A stretch of DNA of 64,000 nucleotides from Xanthomonas sacchari (GTDB lineage: Bacteria; Pseudomonadota; Gammaproteobacteria; Xanthomonadales; Xanthomonadaceae), in NCBI RefSeq assembly GCF_024266585.1, contig NZ_CP100647.1, forward strand, positions 2,275,001 to 2,339,000, given 5' to 3'. Made by a program: the position numbers and the translations under genes. Under the pieces are notes generated by a model. It ran no database searches and had not been told where the DNA came from. It worked only from the letters and a program-made list of their open reading frames with translations. Of this stretch, positions 42,304 through 50,617 are shown piece after piece. The stretch's first letter is position 1; each line of letters begins with the position of its first letter.

Positions 42304-42530
42304 AAAATCCTCCTTGATGGGTGGCGCAAGCGATTTTCCGATACGACATGATGCTCTGGACGCGCAAGCGCTCCACCCATGAAACTTGCATGTGCAGGCC
42401 GCAGCATTACCTGCCTGATCCGGCGAGCGTGTCAAGCGCTATTTTCTGAATGCGCGCATCCAAACAGCTCCATTCGCGTTATTGCCAAGTGGCCGCGAAA
42501 GCAGGATGCAGAAAGCCCAAGGAGATCGAG

Positions 42531-43232
42531 GTGAGGATTACACGGAATCGCATTTTTTCGATCGCGCTCGTGGTGGCGTGTCTGGTCGTTGCATGCGCTC
42601 CGGGCGACAAGACTGCACTGGAAGGGCGTGCTCGCCACGCGATTGAGTCCGCTGCAGTGCCGGCCTCACCGCATGGTCGCCAGCTGCAACGTGTGGACGA
42701 AGAACACGTACCGAAGCAGGACAGGCCGCGTCTAGGAACGGCAGCGGAGAATCCAGTGAAGAGCGCAAATCTCCCTGCGGAGATCGACATGATCCGCAGC
42801 GGTCAGCTATCGCGCGATCGTGCAGTCAGCCTGATGAGTGGCGAGGCCTTCCTCGAGTTTATGAAGACGATGTCCTCTCAATCCCGGCGCGATGTGGAGT
42901 CCGCGGAACTGACTGAAGTGTACGCAAGGCAGATATTGAGCGGTGTCACCGACGATCGTGCCATCTCCTTGGCGTCATTTGCTTGTGGAATCAGCATTTG
43001 CGCCGGGCGCTTGATCGCCTACGGCCCGCAGGGCGAGGCGCAGTATCAGCGCATCCACGCCGCGCTGTTCTCGGGCGAAGGCGCGCCGGCTTACTCCATG
43101 ATCGAACTGCCGGTTTCGCAGGGGGCTTTGCCTGCCGAGCATCGCTTCATTTTCAGTACGGAGCAGGGAATGAACAGCATCGGCGCTGCGTCTGGCGCGC
43201 AGACGCACGTGAATGGCGGCATGGGCGATTGA
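42531..43232 (+). CDS. Unrecognised lipoprotein
   Basis: 233 aa from GTG at 42531, with AAGGAG 6 nt upstream. The N terminus has a basic end, a hydrophobic core and LVVACAPGD, a lipobox. The following 60 residues are basic and disordered-looking; the rest (about 85-225) is a helical region with EIDMIRSGQLSRDRAVSLM, ELTEVYARQILSG and a Cys pair in FACGISICAGRL. No family is recognised. Its composition is lower in GC than flanking genes, like the divergent duplicated secreted protein 227 nt away. The two may form one accessory unit; this is inference. Confidence 0.65.
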   Translation: MRITRNRIFSIALVVACLVVACAPGDKTALEGRARHAIESAAVPASPHGRQLQRVDEEHVPKQDRPRLGTAAENPVKSANLPAEIDMIRSGQLSRDRAVSLMSGEAFLEFMKTMSSQSRRDVESAELTEVYARQILSGVTDDRAISLASFACGISICAGRLIAYGPQGEAQYQRIHAALFSGEGAPAYSMIELPVSQGALPAEHRFIFSTEQGMNSIGAASGAQTHVNGGMGD

Positions 43233-43433
43233 CGCGCAGGCTCGTGCCGAGAGCTGAGCAGGCGCCTCCCGTTCACTCCCGGCGCCGGTCGTTCCACGCT
43301 CCCGCACCATCGTCGTGGACGTCTGCCACGCCGCCTGCCCATCGGCAGCGCGTGGCGACGCAGGCCCGGCGGCCCGCCTGCGTCACGTTGTCGCACCCGC
43401 CGCCATGCCGTGGCCGCCACCCGCGTCGCCACC

Positions 43434-43439
43434 TAGAAT
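43434..43439 (+). promoter_or_regulatory. -10 hexamer TAGAAT, 6 nt before the DUF2946 gene
   Basis: TAGAAT ends 6 nt before the GTG at 43446, with no ribosome-binding site; the same geometry as uup and tcdA. Confidence 0.5.
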
Positions 43440-43445
43440 GATGCG

Positions 43446-43889
43446 GTGTCCGTTCCCTGCCTTCCCGCCCGACTGCGCCGCCTGATGCGCTGGCCCGCCT
43501 TGCTGGCCGCGCTGTTGCTGGTGGGCGCGCCGGTGGCCAGCCGCCTCCTCGAGGCGGAGACGCTGCCGGTGCCGTTGTGTACCTCGGCCGGATTGCAGGC
43601 CGCCGCGGACGGGCTGGCGCAGCACGGTGCGGTCCAGGCCGGCCATGCCGATGCAGCGGGCGCGCAGCGCGACCATGGCCCGGCGCATGCCGCCTGCGAC
43701 TACTGCCTGCTCGCCGCGCGGTTGTTGCCGTGGTTGGCGATCGTCCTGCTGCTGGCCGCGGCGCTGCCGGCACCGGCAGCCGCGACGCCGCTGCGCCACC
43801 GCGTCCATGCCGCCGTGCGCCGGCGCGCGCATGCGGCACGTGGGCCGCCACCGGGTCTCCAGAACGCCCTCCTGCTTCCGGTGCGCTAG
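43446..43889 (+). CDS. DUF2946-family membrane protein, copper-linked
   Basis: 147 aa. One hydrophobic N-terminal segment (about 15-32) and one near 92-110. Between them lies the His/Cys cluster DHGPAHAACDYC (His77, His81, Cys84, Cys87), the mark of DUF2946, and a likely metal site facing the periplasm. A basic C-terminal tail follows. GTG at 43446 is the start; it is leaderless if the TAGAAT box is used. The OprC-like receptor gene follows 35 nt downstream, a pairing repeatedly seen in copper-responsive operons. Confidence 0.82.
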   Translation: MSVPCLPARLRRLMRWPALLAALLLVGAPVASRLLEAETLPVPLCTSAGLQAAADGLAQHGAVQAGHADAAGAQRDHGPAHAACDYCLLAARLLPWLAIVLLLAAALPAPAAATPLRHRVHAAVRRRAHAARGPPPGLQNALLLPVR

Positions 43890-43924
43890 GCGCGCCGGCG
43901 CCGTTCCTTTCTGGAGTTCACCTC

Positions 43925-45979
43925 ATGCCTCAGTTCCTGCCGCCGCCCGCGCGGGCGGCGTTGTCGTGCTGCCTGCTCGCCAGCCTGTTTCCCGCCGCCG
44001 GCCATGCCGAGACACCCGCTACCACCACCCTCGAACGGATGCTGGTGACCGCCACCGCGCCGGTCGCGCCACTGACCTGGACGGTCGATCCGAAACTGCC
44101 GCGGCAGCCGGTGCCGGCCAGCGACGGCGCCGACTATCTGAAGACGGTCCCCGGCTTCGCCGCGATCCGCAACGGCGGCACCAACGGCGATCCGGTGCTG
44201 CGCGGGATGTTCGGCTCGCGGCTCAACGTGCTCAGCAACGACGGCACCCTGATCGGTGCGTGCCCGGCGCGGATGGACAACGCGCTGTCCTACATCGCCC
44301 CGGAAACCTTCGACCGGCTCACCATCGTCAAGGGGCCGCAGACGGTGCGCTGGGGGCCCGGCGCCTCCGCCGGCACCGTGCGCTTCGAGCGCGACACCCC
44401 GCACTACGCCGCGCCGACCCTGGAAGGCGAGGCCAGCGCGCTGGTCGGTTCCTGGAACCGCAACGACCAGACCCTGGACCTGCGCGGCGGCAGCCGCGGC
44501 GGCTACGCACGCGTGGACGCCAACCGCTCCGAGTCCGATGACTACCGCGATGGCGACGGTGCGGTGGTGCCGTCGCGCTGGCGCAAGTGGAACGCCGACG
44601 CCGCGGTGGGCTGGACCCCGGATCCGGACACCGTGCTGGAACTCTCCGCCGGCAGCGGCGACGGCCTGGCCCGCTACGCCGGGCGCAGCATGGACGGCAC
44701 CCAGTTCCGCCGCCGCAGCTATGCCGCGCGTTTCGAGCGCACCGATCTGCCTGGCGCCTGGGAGGCGCTGCGCGCCAATGCCTACGTCAACGACGCCGAC
44801 CATGTCATGGACAACTACACGCTGCGCCGGCCCAACCCGCAGTCGGCGATGCCGATGCCGATGGCCGCCAACGTGGACCGGCGCACCAGTGGCGGCCGCG
44901 TGGAATCGGAGTGGCGCTGGGACCAGGTCGTGGTCCAGGCCGGTGTGGACACTCAGCAAAGCCGCCACCGCGACCGCAGCGCCAGCGGCGAGGGTGTGTA
45001 CCGGACGGTGCCGTGGCGGACCGATGCGCGGTTCGACAACCTCGGCGCCTTCGCCGAAGCCACCTTCGGCGCCGGGACCGCGCAGCGCTGGATCGCCGGC
45101 TTGCGCGTGGACCGCGCGCAGGTCGAGGACACCCGCCGCAGCGTCGGCATGATGGGCATGCCCAATCCCACCGCCGGGCAGACGCGCCGCGAAGACCTGG
45201 GCAGCGGCTTCCTGCGCCTGGAGCGCACTCTTTCCGCCGATACCGTCTGGTATGCCGGGCTGGGCCGCAGCGCACGCATGCCGGACTACTGGGAACTGTT
45301 CTCCGCCGACATGGGCCCGATCGGCGCGGCCAACGCCTTCGCCGGGCTGCGTCCGGAGCGCACCACCCAGCTCGACCTCGGCCTGCAGTACCGCGGCGCC
45401 ACCGTGCAGGGGTGGGTGTCGGCCTATGCCGGGCGGGTGCAGGACTTCATCCTGTTCACCTATGCCGAGGGCGGCATGATGGGCACCTCCACCCGCGTCG
45501 ACAACGTCGACGCACGCATTGCCGGGGCCGAGGCCGGACTGGACTGGCAGCCGTGGCAGGGCCTGACCCTCGGCGGCACGCTGGCCTATGCCTGGGGCGA
45601 GAACCGCAGCGACGGTACGCCGTTGCCGCAGATGCCGCCGCTGGAGTCGCGGTGGCGGGTGGAGTGGGAAGGCCAGCGTTGGTCGGCCGGGGCGCTGCTG
45701 CGCGCGGTGGCGCGGCAGGGACGGGTGGCGCCGGACCAGGGCAACGTCGTCGGCCGCGACCTCGGCCGCAGCGCCGGGTTCGCCACGCTGGGGCTGAGCG
45801 GCGGCTACCGCGTCAGCGCGGCGCTGCGCCTGACCGCCGGCATCGACAACGTCTTCGACCGGCGCTACAGCGAACACCTCAATCTGGCCGGTAGCGCCGA
45901 CTTCGGTTTCCCGGCCGACCCGGTGCGCATCGCCGAACCGGGCCGCAACCTGTGGCTGAAGGGCAACTATCGGTTCTGA
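43925..45979 (+). CDS. TonB-dependent copper receptor (OprC/NosA-like)
   Basis: 684 aa. Signal peptide 1-28 (AAGHAE). The plug domain (about 60-180) contains DYLKTVPGFAAIRNGGTNGDPVLRGM and the CPARM sequence (Cys113, Met117), equal to the C-x-x-x-M copper site of Pseudomonas OprC. The 22-strand barrel follows, with NVFDRRYSEHLN and a C-terminal aromatic end (GNYRF). Met-rich loops (AMPMPMAAN, GMMGMPNP) support copper binding. GGAG lies 10 nt before the ATG. It imports copper across the outer membrane with TonB energy. Confidence 0.93.
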   Translation: MPQFLPPPARAALSCCLLASLFPAAGHAETPATTTLERMLVTATAPVAPLTWTVDPKLPRQPVPASDGADYLKTVPGFAAIRNGGTNGDPVLRGMFGSRLNVLSNDGTLIGACPARMDNALSYIAPETFDRLTIVKGPQTVRWGPGASAGTVRFERDTPHYAAPTLEGEASALVGSWNRNDQTLDLRGGSRGGYARVDANRSESDDYRDGDGAVVPSRWRKWNADAAVGWTPDPDTVLELSAGSGDGLARYAGRSMDGTQFRRRSYAARFERTDLPGAWEALRANAYVNDADHVMDNYTLRRPNPQSAMPMPMAANVDRRTSGGRVESEWRWDQVVVQAGVDTQQSRHRDRSASGEGVYRTVPWRTDARFDNLGAFAEATFGAGTAQRWIAGLRVDRAQVEDTRRSVGMMGMPNPTAGQTRREDLGSGFLRLERTLSADTVWYAGLGRSARMPDYWELFSADMGPIGAANAFAGLRPERTTQLDLGLQYRGATVQGWVSAYAGRVQDFILFTYAEGGMMGTSTRVDNVDARIAGAEAGLDWQPWQGLTLGGTLAYAWGENRSDGTPLPQMPPLESRWRVEWEGQRWSAGALLRAVARQGRVAPDQGNVVGRDLGRSAGFATLGLSGGYRVSAALRLTAGIDNVFDRRYSEHLNLAGSADFGFPADPVRIAEPGRNLWLKGNYRF

Positions 45980-46168
45980 GTGCGGCGGAGGCGCCTGGCC
46001 GCCGCGCGAGGCCGCCGTGGCCGTTGCGGCAAGCGCCGGTGGACGATCGGCGTCGGGCTGCCGCCGCCGTCATCGCCCCGCACGCGTTTCATGCGGTCGG
46101 CGACCGACAGGCAAGGCGGTCCCGCCGGTCTGCGGCGTCGCGATCGTCCGGCCGCCGCCGCGCCCGGC

Positions 46169-46534
46169 TCAGTGCGCAGGCGGCAGATAGCGCCGCAACA
46201 CCCGCACCGCGTCGTCCAGCGCTTGCGCCCGCTCGTCCTGGGCGAGGCGGCGATAGGTCGCGGCGGCGGCGCCGCGGGCGTGGATCTCGTGTTCGAGCAG
46301 CGCGCGCAGCGCGGCGTCGTCCAGCAACTGGCGCGGCACTTCCACCGCCGGATCGCCGAAGGCGTGGACCCGGTAGCGGTCGTGGCGGTCGCCGACCGCG
46401 ACCGCCTGCGCATCGTCGACGGCGGCGATCAGCTGGCGCAGGACCGCGACCTCGGCGGCGTTGCGCGCGCGCAGCGCCGCCGTCAGGTCGGTCTTGAGGC
46501 GCGCCACCAGGCGCGCGGCGGCATCGGTGCTCAT
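46169..46534 (-). CDS. GatB/YqeY-like domain protein
   Basis: 121 aa. RLKTDLTAALRARNAAEVAVLRQLIAAVDDAQAV matches the start of YqeY (LKxDLxxAMKxxDxxxLxxLRxLxxAI), but the usual 150-residue domain is shortened and the C-terminal GatB-like part is reduced to EIHARGAAAATYRRLAQDERAQALDDAVRVLRRYLPP. It is predicted to be all helical and cytoplasmic. YqeY proteins are thought to relate to tRNA amidotransferase tail domains; the role here is unknown. ATG at 46534 is preferred over an in-frame upstream ATG at 46570. Confidence 0.7.
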   Translation of the reverse strand: MSTDAAARLVARLKTDLTAALRARNAAEVAVLRQLIAAVDDAQAVAVGDRHDRYRVHAFGDPAVEVPRQLLDDAALRALLEHEIHARGAAAATYRRLAQDERAQALDDAVRVLRRYLPPAH

Positions 46535-46800
46535 GGGCGCATGGTCGGTGCTCGCCAGGCGCCGCCGCAAGTGGGCGGCGCTTGCGGCGGCGCCGTGCGG
46601 GGAGTCGGCGGGGTGGCGCCAGCCTCAACTGTGCCGCTGGTGTGGCATCGCAGCGGTAAGGAGGGCTGGCTTCGCGTTGCGCGCGTGGCGGACGGCGGCT
46701 GAAGCGGCCGTCGCACACGACAGCCGTCCGGCTGCCGCATGCGGTACTTCGTGTGCCTAGACGGCGCCGGCGGCGCAGACGCTCCGGCCGTGGAGCCGGT

Positions 46801-47952
46801 TCAGAACCACTCCAGCAGCGAGATGCCGACGCCGACGTAGGTCGCGCGGTGGTTGTAGTCGATCATGCTCTCGCCGTAGCCGTCGAACACCTGCACATGG
46901 CCGCGCAGCAGGTTGCTGATCGGGAAGCCCCAGTCCAGTTGCACCGCGCCGTGCGAGCGGTCGCCGCCGCGCAGCGAATGCCGCGCCATCAGCGCCACTT
47001 CGTGGCCGTTGCGGTTGTAGATCAGGGTCGCGTCGCCACGGCCCATGTAGTCCTCGATGTCCGGGTTGTTGTCCTGCTTGCGGCTCTCCGGGATGCGGTA
47101 CCAGGGGCGCAGCACCAGCGCCCAGTTCTCGCGGTCCAGGCCGATGTTGAGCATCGCCCGGTTCCAGCTGCGCGACAGCGGATCGCTGCGGCCGTTGGAC
47201 TGGTGGGTCAGCTGGATGCCGGTCATCCGTCCCTTCCAGCCGAACAGGCTGTAGTTGTTGCGGAACACCAGCATCAGTTCCGGCTCGTAGTTGGTCTCGC
47301 GGAACGGCCGCGACTGCTCGGCGTTGTAGACCTGCCAGCGCGAGCTCTGGGTGTAGCCGCCCCACAGGTCGCCGTTGTCGCCGAAGATGTTCTCCACGAT
47401 CTTAGTCTTGAAGCTCAGCTGGAATTTCGCCTCCACGCTGTCCAGCGGCTCGGCGGTGGTCACCGTGTTGGCCGGGTTCGGCGAGGACGGCATCTCGTTC
47501 TTCTTGCTGGTCCAGAACGCCGGCAGCAGGTACACCGGCTTGTAGGCGCGCAACTGGAAGGTGCCCAGCTTGGAGTCCTTGGCCAGTTCCCAGCGGCTGT
47601 CCAGCAGCGAGCCCTTGCCGGCATTGGCGATGGTGCTGTCGTAGCGGTCCTGCTTGAACAGCGCGGCGGCGCGCTGGCGGGCGCGCTCGGCGACGCTGGC
47701 GTCCTCGGGCACGCTGGCATCCAGACGCTGCTTCTGGCGTTCGCTGGCCACCTGGGCGGCGGCATCGGCCGCCTGCGGGTCGGCGACCTTGCGCGAAAGC
47801 GCCTGGTCGTAACAGGCCAGGCGCGCGGCGTCGCTGGAGATCGCCACGCAGGCCTCCGGCGAGGCGGGGGTGGGCAGGACTTCCTGGGCGTGCGCAAGCG
47901 GCACGGCCGCGATCGACAGCAGCAACAGGGGACGGACCTGGCGGTGGGACAT
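46801..47952 (-). CDS. pldA: Outer-membrane phospholipase A (OMPLA)
   Basis: 383 aa. Signal peptide 1-22 (PLAHAQ). The catalytic site is HQSNGRSDP with His250 and Ser252, the OMPLA hallmark, plus a nearby Asn. About 100 residues before the barrel (23-125) are a xanthomonad-type extension with ACYDQALSRK and coiled-coil character. It ends with Trp-Phe, typical of outer-membrane barrels (LLEWF). It hydrolyses phospholipids in the outer leaflet when lipid asymmetry is disturbed; activity needs dimerisation and calcium. Confidence 0.93.
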   Translation of the reverse strand: MSHRQVRPLLLLSIAAVPLAHAQEVLPTPASPEACVAISSDAARLACYDQALSRKVADPQAADAAAQVASERQKQRLDASVPEDASVAERARQRAAALFKQDRYDSTIANAGKGSLLDSRWELAKDSKLGTFQLRAYKPVYLLPAFWTSKKNEMPSSPNPANTVTTAEPLDSVEAKFQLSFKTKIVENIFGDNGDLWGGYTQSSRWQVYNAEQSRPFRETNYEPELMLVFRNNYSLFGWKGRMTGIQLTHQSNGRSDPLSRSWNRAMLNIGLDRENWALVLRPWYRIPESRKQDNNPDIEDYMGRGDATLIYNRNGHEVALMARHSLRGGDRSHGAVQLDWGFPISNLLRGHVQVFDGYGESMIDYNHRATYVGVGISLLEWF

Positions 47953-48117
47953 GCGGTTCTCGCTGCAACGGGCGGCGCGGGCGGGTGGTGCGCTGCCGGG
48001 GTGAATGGCCGGCAGCGAAAATACAGGAAGCTACGCCAACAGGGTCATCACACGTTCATGCTGCCACCGCGACGCCGTCTTCAGGGCCGCTCTAATAACG
48101 CCGGGACGCGACCTGCA

Positions 48118-48179
48118 GGGGCGGCTTCAGCGCGACGGGCTTACCGGGAACGCCCGTCGCGGCTGAAGCCGCTCCCACG
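48118..48179. repeat. REP palindrome, one arm with a single-base deletion
   Basis: The left arm GGGCGGCTTCAGCGCGACGGGC lacks one C relative to the right arm GCCCGTCGCGG/CTGAAGCCGC. It lies between pldA and the DUF456 gene, which point the same way. Confidence 0.8.
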
Positions 48180-48216
48180 GAACAGGGCATGCGTGGCGAA
48201 CGTGGGTTGTGGTCCT

Positions 48217-48702
48217 TCAGACGACCCATGCCACCGCGAACACGGCGAGCATCGCCAGCGCCAGGCCGAGCTTGGCGGCGGTGCCCAGGACGATGCCCAG
48301 CCAGGTGCCGACGCCGACCCGGGTCGCCTGGCGCAGTTCGCGGCCATGCCAGTACTCGCCGACCAGCGCGCCGACGAAGGGGCCGACGAACAGCCCGATC
48401 GGCATGAAGAACAGGCCGGCGATGCTGCCCAGCACCGATCCCCACAGCGCCTTGCGGCTGGCGCCGACGCGCTGCGCGCCGAACGCGGTGGCCAGCAGGT
48501 CGACCAGCAGCGACAGCGCGGTGAGCACGCCCAGCACCGTCAGCGTCGGCCAGCCCAGCCGCTGGAAGCCGTCGGCCCAGGCCGCCAGCGCCATGCCGGC
48601 GAACATCAGCGGGGTGCCGGGCAGGGCCGGCAGCACCACCCCCGCCAGCCCGACCAGCACCAGCAGACCGGCACACAGGTAATAGATGAACGCAGGGTCC
48701 AT
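48217..48702 (-). CDS. DUF456-family membrane protein
   Basis: 161 aa with four or five hydrophobic segments. The conserved start LLVLVGLAGVVLPALPGTPLMFAGMALAAWADGF is the DUF456 signature; LLATAFGAQRVGASRKALWGSVLGSIAGLFF and a Gly-rich FVGPFVGALVGEY follow. It is an inner-membrane protein of unknown function. ATG at 48702 is chosen; GTG at 48711 is an in-frame alternative. It is divergent from the cold-shock gene. Confidence 0.87.
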   Translation of the reverse strand: MDPAFIYYLCAGLLVLVGLAGVVLPALPGTPLMFAGMALAAWADGFQRLGWPTLTVLGVLTALSLLVDLLATAFGAQRVGASRKALWGSVLGSIAGLFFMPIGLFVGPFVGALVGEYWHGRELRQATRVGVGTWLGIVLGTAAKLGLALAMLAVFAVAWVV

Positions 48703-48730
48703 GTGGCTCACCGCCGGGCAGTTTTGGGGG

Positions 48731-48736
48731 TTGACA
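48731..48736 (+). promoter_or_regulatory. -35 hexamer TTGACA of the cold-shock gene
   Basis: A consensus TTGACA. The best -10 candidates (GATTGC, 17-nt spacing, or GATGAT, 14-nt spacing) are weak. The unusually AT-rich DNA that follows (48745-48770) marks the promoter and leads into a 5' leader of roughly 150 nt, typical of cold-shock genes. Confidence 0.5.
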
Positions 48737-48940
48737 GGCGGGGCATTTTTGATGATTGCATTTTCATTTTGGCCGGGGTAAGTTGCAGCCGCTGCGCTTG
48801 CAAAGGTCACCGTGAATCGTGGCCTGATGCGGTAGATCCATCGATCCGCTACATCGTTATACCTCGCTTCCTCCTTGCAACCAGCCGCCGCACCCCCGGC
48901 GTACCCACCCCTGAGACGTGTTCCAAGGAGTAAGTCGATC

Positions 48941-49159
48941 ATGAACGGCAACGGCAATCGCGAAAACGGCACCGTGAAGTGGTTCAACGATGCCAAGGGC
49001 TTCGGTTTCATCAGCCGCGAAAACGGCGAGGACGTGTTCGTGCACTTCCGGGCCATCCAGACCCAGGGCTTCAAGAGCCTGAAGGAAGGTCAGAAGGTCA
49101 GCTTCACCGTGGTGCAGGGCCAGAAGGGCCTGCAGGCCGACGCGGTACAGCCGCTCTGA
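48941..49159 (+). CDS. Cold-shock domain protein (CspA family)
   Basis: 72 aa single cold-shock domain. RNP1 KGFGFISRE and RNP2 DVFVHFRAI are both present, in the OB-fold [16 protein letters not shown]. It binds single-stranded RNA and DNA as an RNA chaperone. AAGGAG lies 10 nt before ATG. The long leader upstream is consistent with thermosensor-type control. A strong hairpin terminator follows. Confidence 0.96.
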   Translation: MNGNGNRENGTVKWFNDAKGFGFISRENGEDVFVHFRAIQTQGFKSLKEGQKVSFTVVQGQKGLQADAVQPL

Positions 49160-49194
49160 GTCGCCGCCGCGCGCCGCGTCGCGCCAAGCGCAGC

Positions 49195-49221
49195 AAAAAG
49201 GCCCGCAATGCGGGCCTTTTT
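49195..49221. terminator. Bidirectional intrinsic terminator
   Basis: The stem AAAAAGGCCCGC with loop AAT and its complement GCGGGCCTTTTT has T runs on both strands. It separates the convergent cold-shock gene and glycine-zipper lipoprotein gene. Confidence 0.9.
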
Positions 49222-49250
49222 GCGTTTCCGGCAATGGTCGGCGCGGCCGA

Positions 49251-49733
49251 TCAGCGCGGCACGACGCGCCCGTTGACCACGCGCACGTAGGTGTTCTCGC
49301 GCACGCCGGCGAGGTCGCGCTGGTTGACCACGATCACCCGGCCGTCGTCCATCTGCACGTGCACGTCGTAGGTGTCGCTGGTGACGTTCTTCTGGATCTG
49401 GTTGCCGGCGAGCGCGCCAGCCGCCGCGCCGGCCACCGCCGACACGTTCTGGTTGCCCTTGCTGCCGCCGGTGTGGTCGGAAATCTCGTGGCCGGCGACC
49501 GCGCCGACGATGCCGCCGAGGATCGCGCCGGTGGCCGACGGCGCGGTGCGCCCGGACGGCACGGTGTCGATGCGGGTGACGATGCCGCAGTCGGCGCAGC
49601 GGGTCTGGGTGTAGCCGCCGCCCGCCGGCTGGCTGTAGCCGCCGCCGTAACCGCCGCCATAGCCGGGGGACGTGGCGCAGCCGGCCAGCGCCAGGGTCGC
49701 CACGGCAGCGGTGGCCATCAGTTGGATCTTCAT
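49251..49733 (-). CDS. Glycine-zipper 2TM-domain outer-membrane lipoprotein (SlyB/Rickettsia 17 kDa antigen type)
   Basis: 160 aa. Lipobox LALAGC (Cys19). A Gly/Tyr repeat stretch (GYGGGYGGGY) is followed by CADCG, then the glycine-zipper region TGAILGGIVGAVAGHEI and AVAGAAAGALAGNQIQ, and a C-terminal beta part (YDVHVQMDDGRVIVVNQ). These proteins embed in the outer membrane and stabilise it under envelope stress. A second, larger paralogue-type protein is at 54539-55354. Confidence 0.87.
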   Translation of the reverse strand: MKIQLMATAAVATLALAGCATSPGYGGGYGGGYSQPAGGGYTQTRCADCGIVTRIDTVPSGRTAPSATGAILGGIVGAVAGHEISDHTGGSKGNQNVSAVAGAAAGALAGNQIQKNVTSDTYDVHVQMDDGRVIVVNQRDLAGVRENTYVRVVNGRVVPR

Positions 49734-50020
49734 GGGTGCTCTCCTCGACAGACAGTGATGGAGCGCGGCAGCGCCGCGTTCGGACGCATCCTGTCCACCC
49801 CTGCGTGAATGCAACGCCAACCCTGGCAGGCGCCGTTCAGCCTCGCGGCGGCCGGCGTCAGCGGCAATTCATCGAAAGGGGCGCGGGGCGGTCAGCGCAA
49901 CAGCGTGCCGGCGGATCTGCGAAACGACCGCGGCAACGCGCGCCGGGTGGGCAGCGAAACGTGCCGCGGCACGTGCGCGATGAAGCCCGCAGGCAGGTCG
50001 GCGCCGATCTCGCCGGATGG
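49734..50020. other. Intergenic region, no gene seen
   Basis: 287 nt between two minus-strand genes. Open frames here lack family similarity; no terminator is obvious. Confidence 0.4.
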
Positions 50021-50449
50021 TCAGCGGAAATCGCGGTGGCAGGCGTCGCAGCGTTCGTCGATCTGCTGGCGGGCCTGCGCCAGCGCGGCGCAGTCCGCCG
50101 GCGGATGCGCCAGCGCCGCATCCAGGCCGGCGCGTAGCGCGGCGGCGTGCTCGCGGAAGCGGCTGTCGTCGGCCAGGGCGGGAAACGCCGTGCCCAGTTC
50201 GTCGCCGAGCAGGCGCAGCGTGCGCAGCCGCGCCTGCGGGCCGGCGCCATTGCACTGCCGGTACGCGGTGTCGCGTTCGAGCAGCGCCAACTGTTTGCCC
50301 ATGACCTGCATCAGGCTGCGCGGGAACGGATCCTGCCGCGCCTGCACCGCACGCAGCGTCATCACCGTCAGGACCAGGCCGAGCAGCAACCCGGCCAGCA
50401 GCACGAACAGATAGCGGGAGGCGGAGGCGGGCGGGGGCGGCTTGGCCAT
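50021..50449 (-). CDS. Membrane-anchored c-type cytochrome (cytochrome c'/c556-like)
   Basis: 142 aa. An N-terminal anchor (residues 13-33, LFVLLAGLLLGLVLTVMTL) is followed by a helical domain. The haem-binding Cys134-x-x-Cys137-His138 (RCDACHRDF) is at the extreme C terminus, the layout of cytochrome c' four-helix bundles. It probably faces the periplasm. The ATG at 50449 follows CGATGGCC; GCCTCCGATGG is a poor ribosome site. No oxidase or partner gene is adjacent, so its electron partner is unknown. Confidence 0.82.
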   Translation of the reverse strand: MAKPPPPASASRYLFVLLAGLLLGLVLTVMTLRAVQARQDPFPRSLMQVMGKQLALLERDTAYRQCNGAGPQARLRTLRLLGDELGTAFPALADDSRFREHAAALRAGLDAALAHPPADCAALAQARQQIDERCDACHRDFR

Positions 50450-50530
50450 CGGAGGCGTGCGCAGCGGGAGGGAGCCCCGATGGTACGCCCGCGGCCACGC
50501 GTCGCGCGCGAGCGCCCAGGCCACGGCGCG

Positions 50531-50586
50531 AATCTCCAATCTCCAATCTCCAATCTCCAATCCCGAATCCCGAATCCCGAATCCCG
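50531..50586. repeat. Heptanucleotide tandem repeat (AATCTCC x4 + AATCCCG x4)
   Basis: Eight consecutive 7-nt units in two blocks: four AATCTCC then four AATCCCG. It lies between the divergent cytochrome and tcdA genes, only 20 nt upstream of the tcdA -10 box. Confidence 0.9.
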
Positions 50587-50605
50587 GCTCCACCCCACGA
50601 TCCCC

Positions 50606-50611
50606 TAAAAT
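50606..50611 (+). promoter_or_regulatory. -10 hexamer TAAAAT of tcdA, 6 nt before the start codon
   Basis: TAAAAT, then GGGCGC, then ATG: leaderless geometry identical to uup. Confidence 0.6.
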
Positions 50612-50617
50612 GGGCGC

